From JBEAOO01 sp041164825 (lineage in GTDB: Bacteria; Pseudomonadota; Gammaproteobacteria; Burkholderiales; Burkholderiaceae_C): 8,694 nucleotides of DNA. Under the pieces are notes generated by a model. The model made no database searches and was not told the origin of the DNA. It was given only the letters and a program-made list of their open reading frames with translations. Within the stretch, counting starts at the first letter, position 1, and the number at the start of each line of letters is the position of its first letter. The translations under genes and the position numbers were made by a program. Location: the NCBI GenBank assembly GCA_041164825.1, contig JBEAOO010000151.1, forward strand, positions 1-8,694. The letters are read 5' to 3'. Positions 5,470 to 8,694 of the stretch are shown here, in pieces.

Positions 5470-6321
5470 TCACACCACGCCATGCCCTCGCAACGCTGCC
5501 AGGCAACGCGCCCAGCCATCTTGTGCCGGCGCAGCGCGGTAGCCAGGCCGGTAGTCAGCGTGGAAGGCATGTGGTGCATCGGGGTAGATGACAAATTCCG
5601 AGTCCCGCGCGTGCGCATTGCCCAGCTTGAGCGCAGCCTGCATGCGCTCCACCGAGGCCAGCGGAATGCCCTCGTCGGCCGCACCATAGAGCGCCAGCAC
5701 TGGCGCCTTCAGTTCGGCAGCGATGTCGACCGGGTGGTGCGGCTGCAAAGGGCCTGTCGGGCCTTCAAGCCGGCCGTACCAAGCCACGCCCACACGCACC
5801 GCCGGGTTGTGCGCGGCGTAGAGCCAGGTTTGGCGCCCGCCCCAACAAAAGCCCGTCACGCCGAGGCGATTCAGGTCGCCGCCTTGCGTGGCGGCCCACG
5901 CCACCACGGCATCCAGATCGGCCATCACTTGCGCATCGGGCACCCGGCGCACCACCTCGTCCATCAGGCGCGGGATGTCGGTGTAGGCGCCGGCATCGCC
6001 CTGGCGCACAAACAACTCCGGCGCGATCGCCAAGTAACCCAACTGGGCGAAACGCCGCGCCACGTCGGCGATGTGCGCGTGCACGCCAAAAATCTCGCTG
6101 ATGACGAGCACCACCGGCCAGCTGCTGCCCGCTGGCAGCGAGGCCGCGGGCGCGGCCCGGTAAGCAGGCAGCGAGACGCCGTTGACCTCGATCTGCACCA
6201 CGCCCGCCAACAGGCCATCGGCCGCCGTGCGGATCACCAACGGGCCGACCGGCAACACGGCGGCAGCGTAGCGGTCGCTGGCAGCGGCAATGCCGGGCTC
6301 AAGGTGGGGGGCAGTGGTCAT
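5470..6321 (-). CDS. Dienelactone hydrolase family protein (alpha/beta hydrolase)
   Basis: A 283-residue cytosolic alpha/beta hydrolase of the dienelactone hydrolase (carboxymethylenebutenolidase) family, which opens enol-lactones in chlorocatechol-type pathways, though many members act on other esters or lactones. The fold starts after about 45 residues (VQIEVNGVSLPAY). VISEIFGV (73-80) contains Glu76, the partner of the nucleophile in this family. GFCWGG (157-162) holds the nucleophile Cys159, and the triad is completed by Asp216 (AADEG) and His251 (DAPHAF). It is somewhat longer than the ~235-residue classical enzyme because of an N-terminal extension of about 40 residues without clear signal-peptide character. 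The ATG at 6321 is preferred over one at 6348, although neither has a good ribosome site. It diverges from ppx across 160 nt, and no aromatic degradation genes are beside it, so its substrate is open. Confidence 0.91.
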   Translation of the reverse strand: MTTAPHLEPGIAAASDRYAAAVLPVGPLVIRTAADGLLAGVVQIEVNGVSLPAYRAAPAASLPAGSSWPVVLVISEIFGVHAHIADVARRFAQLGYLAIAPELFVRQGDAGAYTDIPRLMDEVVRRVPDAQVMADLDAVVAWAATQGGDLNRLGVTGFCWGGRQTWLYAAHNPAVRVGVAWYGRLEGPTGPLQPHHPVDIAAELKAPVLALYGAADEGIPLASVERMQAALKLGNAHARDSEFVIYPDAPHAFHADYRPGYRAAPAQDGWARCLAALRGHGVV

Positions 6322-6429
6322 GACAGGTCTCGGTGAAAGTGGGGGCAACGCAGGCGCAGATGGCGTGTTGGCGCCGGGGTCGAGTTTAGAAGGCGCGACG
6401 CCCCAGCGGGCACGAACAGGGCGGCCTCA

Positions 6430-6443
6430 AGTTGGCGCCAACT
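6430..6443. promoter_or_regulatory. Perfect 14-bp palindrome between the divergent hydrolase and ppx genes
   Basis: AGTTGGCGCCAACT reads the same on both strands. It lies 38 nt upstream of the ppx ATG and 25-38 nt upstream of its -10-like box, where a regulator could act. A partial second copy, GTTGGCGCC, is at 6367-6375. A dimeric repressor or activator site is the simplest reading; no regulator is known. Confidence 0.42.
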
Positions 6444-6467
6444 CACGCCCCTGACACGGAAAGCCGC

Positions 6468-6473
6468 GACAAT
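6468..6473 (+). promoter_or_regulatory. Candidate -10 box of ppx, suggesting a leaderless transcript
   Basis: GACAAT, a -10-like hexamer, ends only 8 nt before the ppx ATG, so transcription would begin at or next to the A of the start codon. The absence of any Shine-Dalgarno before ppx fits this. No good -35 is present at 16-18 nt; CTGACA at 6451-6456 is too near (11-nt spacer). Confidence 0.35.
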
Positions 6474-6481
6474 CTGCGCCC

Positions 6482-8008
6482 ATGAACGTGCCCGCTTCCC
6501 TTGCCCCCGCTCCCGCTTCCAGTCGCTGGCCCACGCACCGCGCCGCCATCGACATCGGCTCCAACAGTTTCCGCCTCGAAATCGGCCAATTGCAAGGCGG
6601 CCGCTACCGCCGCGTCGACTACCTCAAAGAAACCGTGCGACTGGGCGCCGGCCTCGACGCCCAGGGCATGCTGACCGAAGAAGCGAGCCAGCGCGGCCTC
6701 ACCTGCCTAGCCCGTTTTGCCACGCGGCTCAAGGGTTATGGCGCGCCGCAAGTGCGCGCCGTGGCCACCCAAACCCTGCGCGAAGCGCGCAACCGCAACC
6801 ACTTTTTGTTGCGCGCCCAGGCCGTGCTCGGCCACGAGATCGAGGTGATCTCGGGGCGCGAAGAAGCGCGCTTGATTTACGCCGGCGTGTCGCGCCTGCA
6901 GCCCTCGCAGCGCCAGCGCCTGGTGATCGACATCGGCGGGCGCTCCACCGAGATGATCCTCGGCCTGGGCACGCAAGCGCTGCGTGCCGAGTCGTTCCAG
7001 GTCGGCAGCGTGAGCTTGTCGCTGCGCTACTTTGCGGAAGGCCGCTTCACCGAAGAAGCCTTCCGTGGCGCGCAAATCGCTGCCGGCGCGGAGCTGGAAG
7101 AAGCGCTGGAACCCTTTGCCGCCACGCACTGGGAAGAGGCCCTGGGCTCCTCAGGCACGGTGGGCGCGGTGTCGCATGTGCTGAGCGCCAACGGCATCAC
7201 TGATGGCGCCATCACGCCCGATGCGCTGCGCTGGTTGATGAAAGAGTGCCTGCGCGCCGGCAGCGTCGACAAGCTGGCCCTGGCCGGCATGAAGGACGAC
7301 CGCCGCGCGGTGGTGGGCGGTGGGGTGTCCATCCTCTACACGCTGGCCACGCACTTCGGCATCGAGGTGCTGCAGCCCGCGCGCGGCGCGCTGCGCCAAG
7401 GCGTGATCTTCGACCTCGACGAGCGCTTGGCCGCCGACCAGCAAATCGAAGGCCACGACGCGCGCGATGGCGCGGTGGCCGAGTTGCAGCAGCGCTTCGG
7501 CGTGGATGTGCAACAAGCCGCCCGCGTGGCGCAAGTGGCTGGCGCCTTCTTTGAGCAGGTGCAGCCCAAGGCCGACCGCGAGGCGCAGCGCGCGCTGCAA
7601 TGGGCCGCCGCGCTGCACGAGATGGGCATGATGGTGTCGCACCACGACCACCACCGTCACAGCGCGTATTTGATGTCACATGTGGATGCTGCGGGGTTCT
7701 CGCAATCGCAGCAGCGTGTGTTGGGCGATCTGCTGCTGGCGCAGCGCGGGGGCTTGCGCAAATCAGAGCCCGCGCTGGCCGACGCCACCTTTGCCTGGCA
7801 GGCCCTGTGCCTGCGCTTGGCGGTGATCAAGTGCCACGCGCGCCGCCCCATCAACAGCCAAATGCTCGAACTCAGAGCCCAACGCCAGACCGCGCGCCTG
7901 CGCTACCCCATCGAGTGGGCCGAGCGCAACCCACGGACCGTGCATCTCCTGCGCGAAGAGGTAGAGGCCTGGGCCAAGGTCAACGCGCTGGTGCTGGCGC
8001 TGCCGTGA
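6482..8008 (+). CDS. ppx: Exopolyphosphatase, Ppx/GppA family
   Basis: A 508-residue enzyme of the ASKHA ATPase-like fold that removes terminal phosphate from polyphosphate and, in some relatives, hydrolyses pppGpp to ppGpp. The first phosphate-binding motif is AIDIGSNSFRLEIG (22-35). VRAVATQTLREARN (91-104) and ISGREEARLIYAG (123-135, with the catalytic-region Glu127) follow. The second phosphate motif is DIGGRSTE (150-157), with Arg154 where E. coli Ppx has Gly and GppA has Ala. GSSGTVGAV (222-230) and GGGVSILYTL (279-288) complete the N-terminal module. The C-terminal half, from about 325, is the helical HD-like domain with ALHEMGMMVSHHDHHRHSAY (377-396), as in full-length Ppx. Length matches Ppx of the group. 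No polyphosphate kinase gene is next to it. The start has no ribosome site, and a -10-like box lies 8 nt upstream. Confidence 0.93.
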   Translation: MNVPASLAPAPASSRWPTHRAAIDIGSNSFRLEIGQLQGGRYRRVDYLKETVRLGAGLDAQGMLTEEASQRGLTCLARFATRLKGYGAPQVRAVATQTLREARNRNHFLLRAQAVLGHEIEVISGREEARLIYAGVSRLQPSQRQRLVIDIGGRSTEMILGLGTQALRAESFQVGSVSLSLRYFAEGRFTEEAFRGAQIAAGAELEEALEPFAATHWEEALGSSGTVGAVSHVLSANGITDGAITPDALRWLMKECLRAGSVDKLALAGMKDDRRAVVGGGVSILYTLATHFGIEVLQPARGALRQGVIFDLDERLAADQQIEGHDARDGAVAELQQRFGVDVQQAARVAQVAGAFFEQVQPKADREAQRALQWAAALHEMGMMVSHHDHHRHSAYLMSHVDAAGFSQSQQRVLGDLLLAQRGGLRKSEPALADATFAWQALCLRLAVIKCHARRPINSQMLELRAQRQTARLRYPIEWAERNPRTVHLLREEVEAWAKVNALVLALP

Positions 8009-8018
8009 GCCCTGCGGA

Positions 8019-8039
8019 CTGGCTCACAGTGTGAGCCAG
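8019..8039 (+). terminator. Perfect hairpin after ppx, probable terminator
   Basis: CTGGCTCAC (8019-8027) and GTGAGCCAG (8031-8039) form a 9-bp perfect stem with an AGT loop, starting 11 nt after the ppx stop. The tail, CCGTTCGTCGTTG, has scattered T only. It could end transcripts from either side, protecting ppx and the intron-bearing minus strand from each other. Confidence 0.5.
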
Positions 8040-8051
8040 CCGTTCGTCGTT

Positions 8052-8171
8052 GCTGGGAAGTTCGGTTCTTTGCACACTGCAGCCGCCTGGGTCTGAGGCT
8101 GCGTCCCGGTCGAAGGTTTCCCACTCGGAGCTCGGCGCGAGGGCGGCGATGGGCCAGGCCGATGTGCTCCG
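8052..8171 (-). repeat. Partial structured repeat, copy R3, interrupted by the group II intron
   Basis: Read on the minus strand from 8171, the sequence starts CGGAGCACATCGGCC and continues GGCCCATCGCCGCC, matching the loop end, right arm and tail of R2. An ungapped comparison of 84 nt (8171-8088 with 5317-5400) shows about 80 percent identity by eye, with looser similarity down to a shared AGAACCGAACT near 8060. The left arm and most of the loop are absent: their place is taken by the 3' end of the group II intron. There is no recognisable gene in this stretch; a long open frame through it is fortuitous. Confidence 0.7.
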
Positions 8172-8174
8172 AAC

Positions 8175-8211
8175 GGGATAGGGGCCGGCCGTTTCAGGCC
8201 GGACCCCTCCC
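8175..8211 (-). ncRNA. Group II intron domain VI (branch-point hairpin)
   Basis: Two nt after domain V, GGGA-GGGG-T-CCGGCC (8211-8197) pairs with GGCCGG-CCCC-TA-TCCC (8190-8175) around a TGAAAC loop. The 3' strand has an unpaired TA. Its A at 8179 is placed like the branch-point adenosine that attacks the 5' splice site, 7 nt before the inferred intron end. On the plus strand the same bases would look like a terminator stem, but no T-run follows. Confidence 0.62.
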
Positions 8212-8213
8212 AC

Positions 8214-8245
8214 ACCACCCGGCATGCGGGTCCGCACCGGGCGGT
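8214..8245 (-). ncRNA. Group II intron domain V (catalytic hairpin)
   Basis: On the minus strand, ACCGCCCGG (8245-8237) pairs with CCGGGTGGT (8222-8214) over 9 bp with one G-T. Then comes a TG two-base bulge on the 3' side, a TGCG/CGCA upper stem and a GACC tetraloop. This 32-nt shape (9-bp lower helix, 2-nt bulge, short upper helix, four-base loop) is that of domain V, which is usually 34 nt. The tetraloop is not a GNRA loop and the catalytic triad position is C-rich, both deviations from the commonest form. Confidence 0.65.
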
Positions 8246-8694
8246 TGAAGCGGTTGAGGTCGTCGCGCGAGTTGCCTCGCACGGCTCCTGGCATCGCTGA
8301 CTGGCGACCCGCCGCAGTTGGTTACCTCGCTGCCAAATCCACTCGGGCTGCACCCTCACAGATATCCTGGCGAGCTTCACTTACGTGAACATCTGAGTCG
8401 CTCCAACTCCGAGAGCCCCAGGGCTACTCCTCCCACTCCTTCGGCCCTTCGCTGTGCTTTGCCGCCTTTGACGCGTGCTCCAGCTACTACGGCCTCTGCT
8501 GACTTCTCGCTTGCGCCTCCATCGGGCGTCGCCCTTTCAGGCGTGAGGCGAGATCTCCCCAGGTAAGAACGCAATCCTTCACCGCACAACCGCCGCATCT
8601 ACGTCGCCTGGCCTGTGACCACAAGAGCTTTGCGGTAGACAGCCCGCTCGCCCTGGCCGGCGCCGCCTCATATCCGGTTCTTGTCCATCGGCTC

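Larger units (their letters stand above)
8172..8694 (-). mobile_element. Group II intron, 3' part; 5' end beyond the right edge
   Basis: A self-splicing ribozyme-type retroelement on the minus strand. The call rests on adjacent domain V-like and domain VI-like hairpins (8214-8245 and 8175-8211), whose spacing, 2-nt bulge and bulged branch-point A agree with the family. The 3' splice site would be after 8172, 7 nt beyond the branch A at 8179, ending GTT where AY is usual. Upstream on the minus strand, 8267-8280 forms a GCGAG-GCAA-CTCGC hairpin with a GNRA loop, and sequence around 8500-8590 resembles the leader region found before the intron-encoded protein. Only a 73-codon open frame is present there (8377-8598); no reverse transcriptase motifs are seen in 523 nt, so the intron is probably ORF-less or has lost its ORF. 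The missing domain I start lies outside the window, so intactness cannot be judged. Confidence 0.62.

Noticed and set aside
5033..5506. A 157-codon minus-strand frame across R1 and R2.
   Set aside because: It lies within palindromic repeats, runs into the end of the hydrolase gene and has no recognisable protein features. The similar peptides read from R1, R2 and R3 follow from DNA similarity of the repeats.
6384..6396. A TAAACT-like hexamer on the minus strand as a promoter for the hydrolase gene.
   Set aside because: The match is weak and no -35 is visible, so it was not listed as a feature.
8175..8211. GC-rich hairpin considered as a plus-strand rho-independent terminator.
   Set aside because: No T-run follows on the plus strand, and the adjacent domain V-like hairpin and placed bulged A fit a minus-strand group II intron end.
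8024..8380. A 118-codon minus-strand frame across the intron end and R3, possibly a maturase fragment.
   Set aside because: It crosses domains V and VI and the exon junction and carries no RT, X or En motifs; the RNA structure explains the sequence better.

Overview
The window is a high-GC, gene-dense stretch of a betaproteobacterial chromosome, most likely Burkholderiales, family Comamonadaceae (Acidovorax/Hydrogenophaga/Rhodoferax-like). This placement is inferred from the codon and GC style, the xseB-ispA arrangement (usually followed by dxs in this group) and the look of the proteins; no rRNA or other phylogenetic marker is present. All seven complete genes are intact and ordinary in length. 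An eighth, ispA, runs off the left edge.

Layout. On the minus strand from the left edge lie ispA (farnesyl diphosphate synthase, C-terminus outside the window) and xseB (exodeoxyribonuclease VII small subunit) in one operon, xseB first. A 308-nt divergent intergenic region (1105-1412) holds TACAAT -10-like boxes on both strands and a perfect 8-bp hairpin. Plus-strand genes follow: a Rieske mononuclear-iron oxygenase with its own terminator, a ten-helix DMT/EamA transporter, a two-domain mercaptopyruvate-type sulfurtransferase, and a single-domain universal stress protein whose upstream region carries a near-perfect FNR/Anr box. A 477-nt gene-free stretch (4993-5469) contains two copies of a structured palindromic repeat facing away from each other. 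Next come a minus-strand dienelactone-hydrolase-family gene and, diverging from it, a plus-strand Ppx/GppA exopolyphosphatase. The last ~690 nt contain no convincing gene: a hairpin after ppx, a third partial copy of the same repeat, and the 3' part of a minus-strand group II intron recognisable by its domains V and VI, truncated only by the window edge.

The least ordinary signal is the repeat family. Copies R1 (5041-5196) and R2 (5248-5433) share a loop sequence, but their 24-25 nt arms differ completely while each pair stays self-complementary, and the small hairpin inside the loop does the same. This compensatory pattern points to selection or a mobility mechanism acting on structure. The third copy, R3, begins exactly where the group II intron ends, so the intron appears to sit inside the loop of a copy of this repeat; the missing half should lie just beyond the right edge of the window.

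The genes do not form one pathway. They look like housekeeping genes (isoprenoid synthesis, DNA repair, polyphosphate metabolism, sulfur transfer) with accessory metabolic and stress genes between them. No defence system, CRISPR array or tRNA was seen.
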